Origin: an uncultured Bacillaceae bacterium
Lineage (GTDB): Bacteria > Bacillota > Bacilli > Caldalkalibacillales > Caldalkalibacillaceae
Length of the DNA: 11,825 nucleotides
Direction of reading: 5' to 3'
NCBI GenBank assembly: GCA_937967685.1
Contig: CALBTX010000053.1
Location: 1 to 11,825 of the forward strand
In this document: one piece after another, positions 1 through 7,665 of the stretch
How the letters are laid out: the number at the start of each line of letters is the position of its first letter
Numbering within the stretch: position 1 is the stretch's first letter
Made by a program: the position numbers and the translations under genes
The notes under the pieces: generated by a model
What the model was told of the DNA's origin: nothing
The model's input: only the letters and a program-made list of their open reading frames with translations
Databases searched by the model: none

Positions 1-52
1 CGCTGACCTCTACACTGCCAGTGTAGCGCTCTCCCAGCTGAGCTAATGCCCC
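1..52 (-). tRNA. tRNA-Ala (anticodon GGC), 3' part cut off by the window edge
   Basis: Read on the minus strand from 52, the sequence begins with the acceptor strand GGGGCAT, then the D arm (AGCTCAGCTGGGAGAGC). The anticodon stem follows: CTACA (26 to 22) pairs with TGTAG (14 to 10) around the loop CTGGCAG. The anticodon is GGC (19 to 17), which reads alanine GCC codons. The variable region and the start of the T arm are present; about 24 nt, including the rest of the T arm and the 3' acceptor strand, lie outside. It is a single tRNA as far as visible; whether more tRNAs follow cannot be seen. Confidence 0.93.
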
Positions 53-63
53 ACGCCTTTATC

Positions 64-92
64 ATCTTAGTACAGTTTCCTGCGCTCGTCAA
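64..92 (-). promoter_or_regulatory. sigma-A-type promoter of tRNA-Ala
   Basis: On the minus strand the -35 hexamer TTGACG (92 to 87, five of six consensus bases) is followed by an exact 17-bp spacer and the -10 TAAGAT (69 to 64, four of six). Transcription would start a few bases before the mature tRNA 5' end at 52, as expected for a tRNA gene with its own promoter. It lies in the 156-bp gap after dnaI. Confidence 0.7.
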
Positions 93-135
93 GTACAAAA
101 GAAAAGCAAATAGAATCAGAATTTTAGCCATCATT

Positions 136-157
136 GTAAATGCTACGTAAATGCTTC
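136..157 (+). repeat. two tandem 11-bp units downstream of dnaI
   Basis: GTAAATGCTAC (136-146) is followed directly by GTAAATGCTTC (147-157), identical at 10 of 11 positions. Farther along the same gap GCCGATG occurs at 186-192 and 197-203, again 11 bp apart. The units show no inverted symmetry, and no function can be assigned. I found no convincing hairpin terminator for dnaI in this gap. Confidence 0.45.
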
Positions 158-208
158 GGCTTTTCACTATTTCCTATCAAGAGTTGCCGATGGTCCGCCG
201 ATGCATCA

Positions 209-1171
209 TCACTGCTTCCTGCGATTCCTGCCGTTCAAAAAGTAGGCATCTGTATAATGACGAATCCGTTCCATGATCCGCTTGGCCTTTAATTGTTCGA
301 TGCCCCCTTTTTGTGAATAAGCCAAATGTTTTTCCAACTGGTCATAATCATAATTCGAAGTATACAGCGTCGGCAGATTTTCCATAATCCGGTATTGAAG
401 AATCGGCCCCAATACTTCATCACGAGCCCAACCGGAAATGGATTCCGCCCCGATATCATCAAAGATCAATACGGGCACTTCTTGCAAGGCCTGAATTTTT
501 TCTTCCACTCTTTGCTCGGCGATCGCCCCTTTCATTTCCCGGAAAAACTCAGGGGTATAGACCATATAAGACCCAATGTTTCTTTCAGCCAATTTGTTGC
601 AAGCCGCCCCCAACAAATAACTTTTGCCGACACCCAATCCACCGTATAAATAGATGCCACGGGCACTCTTTCCCGGTTGAACTTGCAAACAAAATTCCAA
701 AACGGCATTAAAAGCGTCTATCCGTCCATTTTCCGTCTGATCAAAGTGGCGAAAACTTCCCGATAAAATGTCCTTAGGAATGCGGTGGCTCTGAATCAGA
801 CGGTTCCGTTTCATGGCTTGCTCCATTTGCTTTTGGTAAGCGCAAGGAGCGTAGGATACATCCAGCATATTTCCGTAGCGAATCAGCTCAGCGGCATATC
901 CTTTCATGAGGTTGGAACATTCAGGCAATCCCTGGCAACCTTGACAATGCTCTTGCTCCTGCACATATTGGTACAGCTTGATCGAAAAACGCAACAAATC
1001 CTCTCTGCTCAAATCGGGATGGTTCGCCCACCATTGTTTAACGGCTGGATGATCCAACACTTCGTCCATTTCAACCTCGTTCAGACGTTCGAGCCGATGT
1101 GTTTGCTTAAATTGTTCCAATGTTTTATGTACGGCTTCCATACTGCTGAGCCTCCTTCCCGCTTTCTCCAC
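209..1171 (-). CDS. dnaI: DnaI, replicative helicase loader (AAA+ ATPase)
   Basis: DnaI loads the replicative helicase DnaC (B. subtilis naming) onto DNA at the origin and at restarting forks, working with DnaB and DnaD. The 320-residue protein has an N-terminal helicase-binding region with a Cys cluster (C76, C79, C85, C110), then an AAA+ domain with Walker A GGLGVGKS (177-184), Walker B VLIFDDIGAE (234-243) and a conserved C-terminal RxMERI stretch. The GTG at 1171 is chosen because MExxGRxL matches the remembered start of B. subtilis DnaI (311 aa). An ATG at 1141 (residue 11) has a far better ribosome binding site and is a real alternative (310 aa). It lies 39 bp after dnaB, probably co-transcribed. 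The His that follows the Cys cluster in B. subtilis DnaI appears to be Ala93 here. Confidence 0.95.
   Translation of the reverse strand: MEKAGRRLSSMEAVHKTLEQFKQTHRLERLNEVEMDEVLDHPAVKQWWANHPDLSREDLLRFSIKLYQYVQEQEHCQGCQGLPECSNLMKGYAAELIRYGNMLDVSYAPCAYQKQMEQAMKRNRLIQSHRIPKDILSGSFRHFDQTENGRIDAFNAVLEFCLQVQPGKSARGIYLYGGLGVGKSYLLGAACNKLAERNIGSYMVYTPEFFREMKGAIAEQRVEEKIQALQEVPVLIFDDIGAESISGWARDEVLGPILQYRIMENLPTLYTSNYDYDQLEKHLAYSQKGGIEQLKAKRIMERIRHYTDAYFLNGRNRRKQ
1151..1156 (-). promoter_or_regulatory. internal Shine-Dalgarno AGGAGG within the dnaI start region
   Basis: A perfect AGGAGG stands 9 nt before the ATG at 1141, in frame with dnaI, and is formed by the codons for Gly5-Arg6-Arg7. The upstream GTG at 1171 has only a distant GGGAG about 15 nt away. 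Ribosome binding therefore favours 1141, whereas similarity to B. subtilis DnaI favours 1171. Confidence 0.6.
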
Positions 1172-1242
1172 TAATGATTCGTTCTTCTCCCAGCGGTTTC
1201 ACTTATGATTCTATGATTCGTCTGCTTCTCCCAGCGCTTTCA
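1171..1242 (-). repeat. imperfect tandem duplication of the dnaB 3' end
   Basis: The segment 1211-1242 holds the last codons of dnaB and its TAG. It is repeated at 1171-1201, about 40 bp closer to dnaI. By eye, 28 bases match over 33 aligned columns, with two mismatches, one 2-bp gap and one 1-bp gap. Exact runs include 12 nt (CTTCTCCCAGCG on the plus strand) and 9 nt (ATGATTCGT). Between the copies TATGATTC is itself doubled (1204-1211 and 1212-1219). The second copy fills most of the dnaB-dnaI spacer and ends at the GTG start of dnaI. Confidence 0.8.
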
Positions 1243-2725
1243 ATAAAGCCTTCATCCGTTTGCGTTTCTGACTGTCGCTTAAGGCAGATGATTGCCGTTT
1301 CGGCGCATGATCTGGTGCATCGTCCACCGTTGAAGCCGTTTCCTCCGCTTCAATCCATTTTGGCAAAGTATCCCTGCGGATGAACTCTGTGGACGAAGAT
1401 GAACCTTTGAATGGCCCTGTCTGCCTGGAGCGCGGTGCAGTCCCTTGTTCTTCTTTCTTCTTTTGCCATGCTTTATATTGGCGATGTTCCTTTTTGGCCA
1501 ATTCCTGGGCCTGGCGCACATCTTTGATGTTTAATCTCCGCCAATGGGCGGCCACTTTCGTCACCAGGTTTCGAGGCAGCTTAAATTCATTCGTCAACAA
1601 AATATATTCGACGAGCAAGTTGACGACAGCCGGTTCAAGCTGATAATCAAACAACAATTCTTCGACGAGATTAATATCCGCTTCGGCGACTTTCCCTCCC
1701 CCTTGATACGCCTCCAGCAGCTGCAATGGGGACAATGTTTCCAGCTTGTACAAATGGCGTTCTTCTTCCGTGGCCAAGGCCTCTTCCTTCATCACTCTTT
1801 TTTGCGGGGGCTGGAGGCGATCGATCACCCGCGGCGGCTTGCCGCCATGCTGGATGCGATACCACTCCTTGGCGTTTGCTTTCAACCGGGAAACATCCAG
1901 CTGGTCATCTACCGTCAGCGAATCTTGTATCAGGCGGCTCATTTCAAATTCATCTAAGCGATATAAAAAGGCAAGCTTTTTAATCTCCTGCACATGGTGT
2001 GGCAACAAAATGCCGTCGGCATTCAAACCTTTCATGAAGAAACTTTTCAACATGTCCAGATCCAGTTCATAGCGAGAAAAATTCGGCGTTGTCCCTTCCG
2101 CATCCTGTTCCTGTTGAGCAAACATTTTTTTTGACGTTTCCAGCTCCTGGTGGATCTCGCTGCCGGAATGGGCGGCCAGTTCCGAAGTATGAATGGATTG
2201 GAACACTTCATGAAAGGGTTGTGTCAGCTCTTCCTGTTCAACATGCTCATCAGCATCCTGATCCTTGTAATAGGCGATATAACGGGCACGCAGCTGTCGA
2301 TATCTTCTTGTTCCGACCTGATTAAACAAACAGATGCTTAACACATCGTCCGCGAAAAAACGATTCGGGCTGAGCGGCGGCAACAATTGATATTTGAAGC
2401 ACACATCTCCCTCATCACCTTCACGGCCGTGCTGCAAACGATACGTTTTCAATAAACCGATCGCTTCCAAACGAAGTCTCGCTCTATAAATTTGGTCCAA
2501 AGGCAAACCCATGACATTCATCAGCCATTGATGGTTGTTTTCCCGGGAAAAATGGCTGTCTCCTTCCACTTCACTGACCAAGGTCATATATAAAGCGGAC
2601 GCTGTCGATCCGATCACGGGTTGGTACAATTGGGCCACTGTTTTGATCTGGAACATGCTTAAAGCATTTGTCAGCTCCACGCTAAACTTGTCGACCGGGC
2701 GCAAATGTTTCCAGACGACGTTCAT
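1211..2725 (-). CDS. dnaB: DnaB, replication initiation and membrane attachment protein (Firmicute type)
   Basis: This is the Bacillus DnaB, not the helicase called DnaB in E. coli. It recruits the DnaI-helicase complex to the origin and PriA-dependent restart sites and is associated with the membrane. The 504-residue protein begins with a winged-helix-like part containing LYQPVIG and LYMTL, followed by ELLPPLSPNxFF-type residues (here LLPPLSPNRFF) as in B. subtilis (472 aa). A second DnaB/DnaD-type domain lies at about 329-416, with the Y374...W395 pattern in YILLTN...VAAHW. The tail (about 420-504) is charged and low-complexity. ATG 2725 is chosen because AAGGGTGG ends 7 nt before it; the ATG codons at 2752 and 2746 lie upstream of that site. 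It follows nrdR by 47 bp and precedes dnaI. Its last codons are duplicated downstream. Confidence 0.95.
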   Translation of the reverse strand: MNVVWKHLRPVDKFSVELTNALSMFQIKTVAQLYQPVIGSTASALYMTLVSEVEGDSHFSRENNHQWLMNVMGLPLDQIYRARLRLEAIGLLKTYRLQHGREGDEGDVCFKYQLLPPLSPNRFFADDVLSICLFNQVGTRRYRQLRARYIAYYKDQDADEHVEQEELTQPFHEVFQSIHTSELAAHSGSEIHQELETSKKMFAQQEQDAEGTTPNFSRYELDLDMLKSFFMKGLNADGILLPHHVQEIKKLAFLYRLDEFEMSRLIQDSLTVDDQLDVSRLKANAKEWYRIQHGGKPPRVIDRLQPPQKRVMKEEALATEEERHLYKLETLSPLQLLEAYQGGGKVAEADINLVEELLFDYQLEPAVVNLLVEYILLTNEFKLPRNLVTKVAAHWRRLNIKDVRQAQELAKKEHRQYKAWQKKKEEQGTAPRSRQTGPFKGSSSSTEFIRRDTLPKWIEAEETASTVDDAPDHAPKRQSSALSDSQKRKRMKALLKALGEADES

Positions 2726-2772
2726 TTGACAACCACCCTTAATCATGATCATACGTTTGTCTTCGACATGCC

Positions 2773-3228
2773 TTATTCCCGGCGCAGTATGTCGGTCAGT
2801 TCTTTAATAAACACGTTAATATCTTTAAACTGACGATATACGGAAGCAAAGCGAACATAGGCCACTTCATCGATATCGTACAGTCCGTCCATCACTTTTT
2901 CTCCGATCTCTTTGCTGGGATGTTCCTGTTTTCCGCTTGAACGCAGTTCATTTTCAATGCGGTTGACCAGGTTCTCCAACGTTTCGATGGAAACATGCCG
3001 TTTTTCACAAGCCCGTATGATGCCTCTCAACAATTTTTCCCGGCTGAATTCTTCGCGCGTGCCATCCTTTTTGATCACCATAATGGGGGCTTCTTCCACC
3101 GTTTCAAACGTGGTGAATCTCTTCTGACACGACTCACACTCCCTGCGTCGGCGTATGGAGCGATTTTCGTTCGATGGACGGGAATCCAATACTCTCGTCC
3201 CAAAATGTGCACAATAAGGGCAACGCAT
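2773..3228 (-). CDS. nrdR: NrdR, ribonucleotide reductase transcriptional repressor
   Basis: NrdR senses ATP/dATP through an ATP-cone and represses ribonucleotide reductase genes by binding paired NrdR boxes. The 151-residue product has the usual length. The zinc ribbon has C3-x2-C6 and C31-x2-C34, with DSRPSNENRSIRRRRECESC between; the ATP-cone follows, with VIKKDGTREEFSREKL at 51-66. ATG 3228 is chosen because family members start MxCPxC and GGAG stands 9 nt upstream; the open frame extends 23 codons farther with no family similarity. It is probably first in an nrdR-dnaB-dnaI transcript, as in B. subtilis. It is divergent from the phosphate transporter; I saw no convincing minus-strand promoter or NrdR box in the shared 180-bp gap. 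Confidence 0.96.
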   Translation of the reverse strand: MRCPYCAHFGTRVLDSRPSNENRSIRRRRECESCQKRFTTFETVEEAPIMVIKKDGTREEFSREKLLRGIIRACEKRHVSIETLENLVNRIENELRSSGKQEHPSKEIGEKVMDGLYDIDEVAYVRFASVYRQFKDINVFIKELTDILRRE

Positions 3229-3331
3229 CCCCATCATCTCCAACATTTTACTCTCTTTAGTGTCCCTTATTCTGCGTGCTTCGTCAAGTTGCATCATCTT
3301 TCGCTGACAAATGTGATACCAAAAAATTCTC

Positions 3332-3360
3332 TTTCAAATACGCATCACTTTGACTATAAT
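3332..3360 (+). promoter_or_regulatory. putative promoter of the Na+/phosphate cotransporter gene
   Basis: A perfect -10 TATAAT occupies 3355-3360. Seventeen bases upstream is only a weak -35 (TTTCAA, 3332-3337, three of six). A start near 3367 would give a leader of about 42 nt before ATG 3409 and would leave the in-frame ATG at 3370 almost at the transcript end, which supports the later start. I saw no PhoP-box-like TTAACA repeats. Confidence 0.45.
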
Positions 3361-3408
3361 TAGGAACGAATGTGCACTTATCTTGTCGATTTAAGGGGGA
3401 ACATATCA

Positions 3409-5037
3409 ATGATGGACTGGCAGGACATCATTTTCCGTTTCATCGGGGGACTGGGAATCTTCTTGTTTGCCATTCAATATATGTCTTCCGGTTTGCAAAA
3501 AGCTGCCGGAGATAAAATGCGTGAACTTCTGGCAAGGTACACATCCAATCCGATTAAGGGAGTCATCGTCGGCATCGTCGTGACCGTGCTCATCCAAACT
3601 TCTTCCGGTACGACGGTCATGACGGTAGGCTTGGTTAATGCCGGACTGATGACTTTACGACAAGCGATCGGGGTGATCATGGGGGCCAACATCGGCACGA
3701 CGATCACCGCATTTGTTATCGGGATTAAAATCGAGGATTTCGCCCTGCCCATCATCGCCCTCGGGGCGTTCTTCCTTTTCTTTATGAAAAAGAAAACTTA
3801 CCAATACACCGGACAAGTCATCTTTGGTTTTGGCACACTCTTTTTAGGATTAAAAACGATGGGAGACGGACTGAAACCTTTGCGTGATTTACCGGTGTTT
3901 CAGGAGTTTATCATCGATCTTTCCCACAATCCCGTTCTCGGTGTGCTGGTCGGTACCATCTTTACAGTCATCGTCCAGAGTTCAAGTGCCACGATCGGCA
4001 TTTTGCAGACCATTGCCGATGAAGGCATGATCTCCTTGCTGGCCGCTTTACCCGTCCTCTTTGGGGATAATATCGGCACGACGGTGACGGCTGTTTTGGC
4101 CGGACTTGGAGCGACGGTTGCCGCCAAACGGGCCGCAGCCGTACACGTCATTTTCAACGTCGTGGGCACGATTATTTTCGTGCTTGCGCTTCCTCTGGTC
4201 CATTCTTTCGTCACTTGGCTGGGTGAGCTCACTGAGGCCAACATACGCATGCAAATCGCCTACGCCCATGGTATCTTTAACTTCACCAACACGTTGCTGC
4301 AATTACCTTTCGTCGCTTTACTCGCTGCTTTGGTCAGCAAGTTGATTCCGGGGGAAATGAAAGAGCTCGAGTTTGGCCCGAAGTATTTGGATCAGCGTCT
4401 GTTATCCACGCCTTCGGTCGGTTTGGGACAAGCCCAGCATGAGGTCCTGCGCATGGGTCATATTGCTAAAGAGTCGTTAAACGATGCAGCCAATTACTTT
4501 TTTACAAAAAATGAAAGAGTGGGCAACCTGGCCATGCAAAAAGAAGAGCTGATCAATGATCTGGAAAAGAAATCGATCGCCTATTTGGTCAAATTGCAAC
4601 AAAGCTCACTCAGCCCTCAGGAATCGGGCAAAGCTTCCATGCTGATGCAAGCGATCAACGATATTGAGCGCATTGGAGACCATGCCGAAAATATCGTCGA
4701 GCTGGCCGAGTACTCTGTGACCCATAAAGTGGAATTTTCGGATAAGGCGACAGCGGAATTGAAAGAAATGATCGACACGACTGACCAGACGATTGACCAG
4801 GCTTTGCAAGCCTTGGCGAATGATGATAAGCCATTGGCCAAAGAAGTGCTGGAAAACGAAAGCAAATTGGATCGCATGGAGCGAGAATTTCGCAAAGCTC
4901 ATATTCGCCGACTCAATCAAAATATGTGTGACGGCAATGCCGGAGCGGTTTTTTTAGATATGCTCAGCAACTTGGAGCGCATTGGGGACCATGCCAAAAA
5001 TATTGCCCAGTATGTCCTGTATGGTGAATCGGTGTAA
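3409..5037 (+). CDS. Na+/phosphate cotransporter (NptA/PhoU-fused family)
   Basis: This is a sodium-coupled phosphate importer of the inner membrane with a cytoplasmic PhoU-like regulatory tail. The 542-residue protein carries two inverted Na_Pi_cotrans repeats: QTSSGTT (63-69) with GANIGTT (92-98), and QSSSATIG (190-197) with GDNIGTT (219-225). Hydrophobic segments fill most of residues 8-312. The tail has two PhoU signatures, ERIGDHAENI (420-429) and ERIGDHAKNI (523-532). ATG 3409 is chosen because AAGGGGG (3393-3399) is 9 nt upstream and the family starts close to FxGGLGIFLF; the ATG at 3370 has a poor site. It is read opposite to nrdR and 157 bp before a metallophosphoesterase. The substrate is inferred from the family; other anions are possible. 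Confidence 0.92.
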   Translation: MMDWQDIIFRFIGGLGIFLFAIQYMSSGLQKAAGDKMRELLARYTSNPIKGVIVGIVVTVLIQTSSGTTVMTVGLVNAGLMTLRQAIGVIMGANIGTTITAFVIGIKIEDFALPIIALGAFFLFFMKKKTYQYTGQVIFGFGTLFLGLKTMGDGLKPLRDLPVFQEFIIDLSHNPVLGVLVGTIFTVIVQSSSATIGILQTIADEGMISLLAALPVLFGDNIGTTVTAVLAGLGATVAAKRAAAVHVIFNVVGTIIFVLALPLVHSFVTWLGELTEANIRMQIAYAHGIFNFTNTLLQLPFVALLAALVSKLIPGEMKELEFGPKYLDQRLLSTPSVGLGQAQHEVLRMGHIAKESLNDAANYFFTKNERVGNLAMQKEELINDLEKKSIAYLVKLQQSSLSPQESGKASMLMQAINDIERIGDHAENIVELAEYSVTHKVEFSDKATAELKEMIDTTDQTIDQALQALANDDKPLAKEVLENESKLDRMEREFRKAHIRRLNQNMCDGNAGAVFLDMLSNLERIGDHAKNIAQYVLYGESV

Positions 5038-5194
5038 ATATTTTTCGAACTTCCGCCTGAAACAGCGCTGATGATTAACCGCACAGGCAAACTGATCAAC
5101 AAATGACGCCGTCGTTTACTAAGAATTGTCATGGATTTTCCCCGAGCATTCCTTTATGATAAAAGAGATTCGTCATAAGGGAGAGACATCATTC

Positions 5195-6037
5195 ATGTTA
5201 TTGACAAGCGCTCTGACTTTAGCCGGGGTATCCATTATCTCCAAAGCATATTGGAATACATTCCGCGCCGAATTGAAAACGATAGAAATAGATGCACCGC
5301 AAAAGATGCAGTTCGAACGAGCGTTGAAAGTCCTGCATTTAACAGATATTCATGTGGAAAAACTATCGATTAGCCCCGAAAAAGTGGTGGAGCTTGTTGA
5401 TGGAGAAACGTTTGATTTCATTGCCTTAACGGGAGACTATTTAGATAGAATCAAAAGCATCGATCGTTTCCTCTCTTTTCTGGAAACGCTTGTTCACATT
5501 CCGACCCGTCATGGTCTTTTTGCCGTATGGGGCAACCATGACTGGGTCATTGCTGATCATCTTCCCCTTTTAAAGCGAAAAATGGAACAACTGGGTGTAC
5601 AGGTTTTAGCCAACGAAGCCGTATCCGTCACCCACGAAGGAAAAGCCATTCATATCATCGGCATCGATGACCATCATTCCGGCCACAGCGATGTGCGCCA
5701 AGCGTTTGCAACCGTGCCGGAACACGGCTACCGGATGATCTTAACCCATGATCCGCTGATCGTGAAACAGAAAATGCCCGCCTTCGACTATCTCATTTGC
5801 GGTCATCTCCATTCCGGGCAAATCTATTACCCCCTGCCGGTCCATTCTCTCAAATGGGGCATCCGTCCCTTTCGCAAACATTTGTCAGGTCTGCAATCCC
5901 ATCACACGGGTAAAGTGTATATCAGCGGTGGTTTGGGGCAGACGGGCGCCAATCTGCGTTTGGGCTGTCGGCCTGAGATCACCATTCATAAGATTGCGGG
6001 CACAAATGGACCCCCAGTTCATGCAAGACTAAAATAG
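5195..6037 (+). CDS. membrane-anchored calcineurin-like metallophosphoesterase (YkuE-like)
   Basis: The 280-residue protein has all five motif groups of the metallophosphoesterase superfamily: D51-x-H53 (LTDIH), G80-D81, G113-NHD-116, H185 and G203-HLH-206, which should bind two metal ions. Residues 1-17 are hydrophobic and probably anchor it in the membrane with the catalytic domain facing out. The N-terminus lacks a twin-arginine motif, unlike B. subtilis YkuE. ATG 5195 is chosen because AAGGGAGAG stands just upstream; longer starts at 5156 (ATG) and 5126 (TTG) lack such a site. A TATGAT at 5155-5160 could be a -10 but has no good -35, so read-through from the phosphate transporter is possible. 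The substrate is unknown; a role in releasing phosphate near the transporter is only a guess. It is convergent with the efflux gene. Confidence 0.88.
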   Translation: MLLTSALTLAGVSIISKAYWNTFRAELKTIEIDAPQKMQFERALKVLHLTDIHVEKLSISPEKVVELVDGETFDFIALTGDYLDRIKSIDRFLSFLETLVHIPTRHGLFAVWGNHDWVIADHLPLLKRKMEQLGVQVLANEAVSVTHEGKAIHIIGIDDHHSGHSDVRQAFATVPEHGYRMILTHDPLIVKQKMPAFDYLICGHLHSGQIYYPLPVHSLKWGIRPFRKHLSGLQSHHTGKVYISGGLGQTGANLRLGCRPEITIHKIAGTNGPPVHARLK

Positions 6038-6088
6038 ATCGGCAGTTGTGACCATGCCGGAAACATGAAACAGTTGTGCGGATCACAG

Positions 6089-7579
6089 TTATGATGCTGA
6101 TGATTTTTGTTTGGCTTTATGGCCCGGAAGTAGGCTGCCGATCAAAAGGGCGATGAAGACAAGCACAATAAAAGCGATGAACACGTTGTGAATGCCGTAG
6201 ACGAGGACATCACGCAAAACGTTGCGCAGCGTTTCCGGGATTTGTTGGACGCTTTGCCGGCTGATGAGGTCATTCAGTTGCTCGATGTGAATGTTGGCCA
6301 GAGCATCGCGTTCTAGCAGATAGGATGTGATTCGCGCATTAAAAAAAGTCCCGAGCAGAGCGGCTCCCATCGTTTGCCCTAAGTTGCGGGAAAACGCATT
6401 CGTTGCCGTGGCGACACCACGCAGCGACCAGCCTACAGCAGACTGAACGGAGACGGTGGTTGTCGTGATGACGAGACCAAAGGCGATACCCAGGAAAGCA
6501 CTGATGAATGGCAGGGCAAAAAGCGGCGTCTCCGCCGTGATCATCGACAGTAACAGCGAGCCGATGAATAGGAAACCGAGGCCAACGATGATCGTCAATC
6601 GCATCCCTTTTTTTAACAGCAGCTTTCCGCTCAAGAAGGAACCGACCGTCCACAGAATGGACATCGGCGAGACGGCCAATCCCGAGACCGTCGCACTGTA
6701 ACCCAGCACCCCCTGGATCCACATCGGCATGTAAACCGAATGGCCGATTAATATAATGGTCGCCATGAATGCGGTCGCATTAGCTACCGATACGGTCCGT
6801 AAGCGAAACAGAGAGAACGGGATAAGCGGTTCTTCTACTTTCGTCTCGATCCACAAGAACAAGGCGAGGAACAGCAAGGCCGCCACAAACAGGATGAGCA
6901 TGATCGGGGACAGCCACTCATGACTTTCTCCCCCTCTTTGAAAAGCGTACAAAAATAAAAACATGCCCACAGCAAAAGTGAGTGCTCCAAAAACATCGAT
7001 TTTTTTGGGGCTTTTTTCAATATTTTCTTTAAAAAAGAGAACGACCATGATCACTGTGATCAGACCAAAGGGGATATTAATGAAGAAAATCCAATGCCAT
7101 GTCAGTTGATCGACAAAAAAACCACCAACTACCGGACCGAGCACACCGGATATGCCCCAGACAAGGCTGATAAAACCGAGCATTTTGGCGCGCTGTTCGT
7201 ACGGATAAATATCCGCTACGATCGTTGATGTCACGGGCAGCAAGGCTCCGGCTCCAATCCCCTGAATGATACGAAAGACGATTAATTGCGCCATCGTTTG
7301 CGATAAACCGCACAACGCGGAGCCGATTAAAAAAATAAACGTTCCCGTAATAAATATTTTTTTTCGTCCGTATAAATCCGCCAGTTTACCGAAAATGGGC
7401 ACGGTGACGGCTGACAGTAAGAAATAGACGGAAAACACCCAATTCATTAAGGGCAAACCGCGCAGATCCCCGACGATAGCCGGCATGGCCGTGCTGACGA
7501 TGGTTCCTTCAATCGCTGCCAGGAAAGTGGCGATCATCATGGCAGCCATGACAATGCTTCTGTTCACTGTTTCTCCCAT
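6089..7579 (-). CDS. MFS multidrug efflux transporter, DHA2 family (EmrB/QacA type, 14 TM)
   Basis: This is a proton-driven drug exporter of the cytoplasmic membrane. The 496-residue length and 14 probable hydrophobic segments fit the DHA2 family. Motif A is G64-KLADLYGRKK-74 in the loop after TM2, and the antiporter motif C is GISGVLGPVVGG (142-153). The TM1 motif, usually LDxTIVxxAxP, reads AAIEGTIVSTAMP here, with Glu24 in place of Asp. The extracytoplasmic loop before the last TM (about 421-455) is longer than the others. ATG 7579 is chosen because GGGGGAT stands 8 nt upstream; the frame extends to a GTG at 7624 with no site. Its substrates cannot be told from the sequence. No adjacent regulator gene is present. 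No terminator is visible in the 51-bp convergent gap. Confidence 0.93.
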   Translation of the reverse strand: MGETVNRSIVMAAMMIATFLAAIEGTIVSTAMPAIVGDLRGLPLMNWVFSVYFLLSAVTVPIFGKLADLYGRKKIFITGTFIFLIGSALCGLSQTMAQLIVFRIIQGIGAGALLPVTSTIVADIYPYEQRAKMLGFISLVWGISGVLGPVVGGFFVDQLTWHWIFFINIPFGLITVIMVVLFFKENIEKSPKKIDVFGALTFAVGMFLFLYAFQRGGESHEWLSPIMLILFVAALLFLALFLWIETKVEEPLIPFSLFRLRTVSVANATAFMATIILIGHSVYMPMWIQGVLGYSATVSGLAVSPMSILWTVGSFLSGKLLLKKGMRLTIIVGLGFLFIGSLLLSMITAETPLFALPFISAFLGIAFGLVITTTTVSVQSAVGWSLRGVATATNAFSRNLGQTMGAALLGTFFNARITSYLLERDALANIHIEQLNDLISRQSVQQIPETLRNVLRDVLVYGIHNVFIAFIVLVFIALLIGSLLPGHKAKQKSSAS

Positions 7580-7641
7580 TGTGAAGATCCCCCGCAAAAC
7601 CGTAATAGTCGGATGATACGTCACCTCTCATCACTGCCCCT

Positions 7642-7650
7642 ATTCTATCA
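7642..7650 (-). promoter_or_regulatory. putative extended -10 promoter of the MFS gene
   Basis: On the minus strand TGATAGAAT (7650 to 7642) matches an extended -10 element (TG, one base, then TAGAAT with five of six). There is no good -35; at a 17-bp spacing it would fall in the T-tract of the gapB terminator. A start near 7635 gives a leader of about 56 nt. Confidence 0.33.
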
Positions 7651-7665
7651 GGTCGACAGCACAAT

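Noticed and set aside
2743..2759. CATGATCATACGTTTGT here closely resembles CATGATCATACATTTGT at 7693-7709.
   Set aside because: A 17-mer with one mismatch is expected by chance with appreciable probability in a window of this size, and the two places share no context (dnaB leader versus downstream of gapB).
3245..3287. TTGACG (3287 to 3282, minus) as a -35 for nrdR.
   Set aside because: At 16-18 bp spacing the -10 candidates match poorly (GACACT at best), so no promoter is claimed.
5038..5106. Open in-frame extension of about 22 codons after the transporter TAA.
   Set aside because: The transporter already ends at a normal family length after its second PhoU motif, and I recognise nothing in the extension.
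6038..6088. CGGCA...TGCCG inverted repeat and a repeated CAGTTGTG in the convergent gap.
   Set aside because: The stem is only 5 bp with no T-run on either side, so it is not a supportable terminator; the 8-bp direct repeat is too short.
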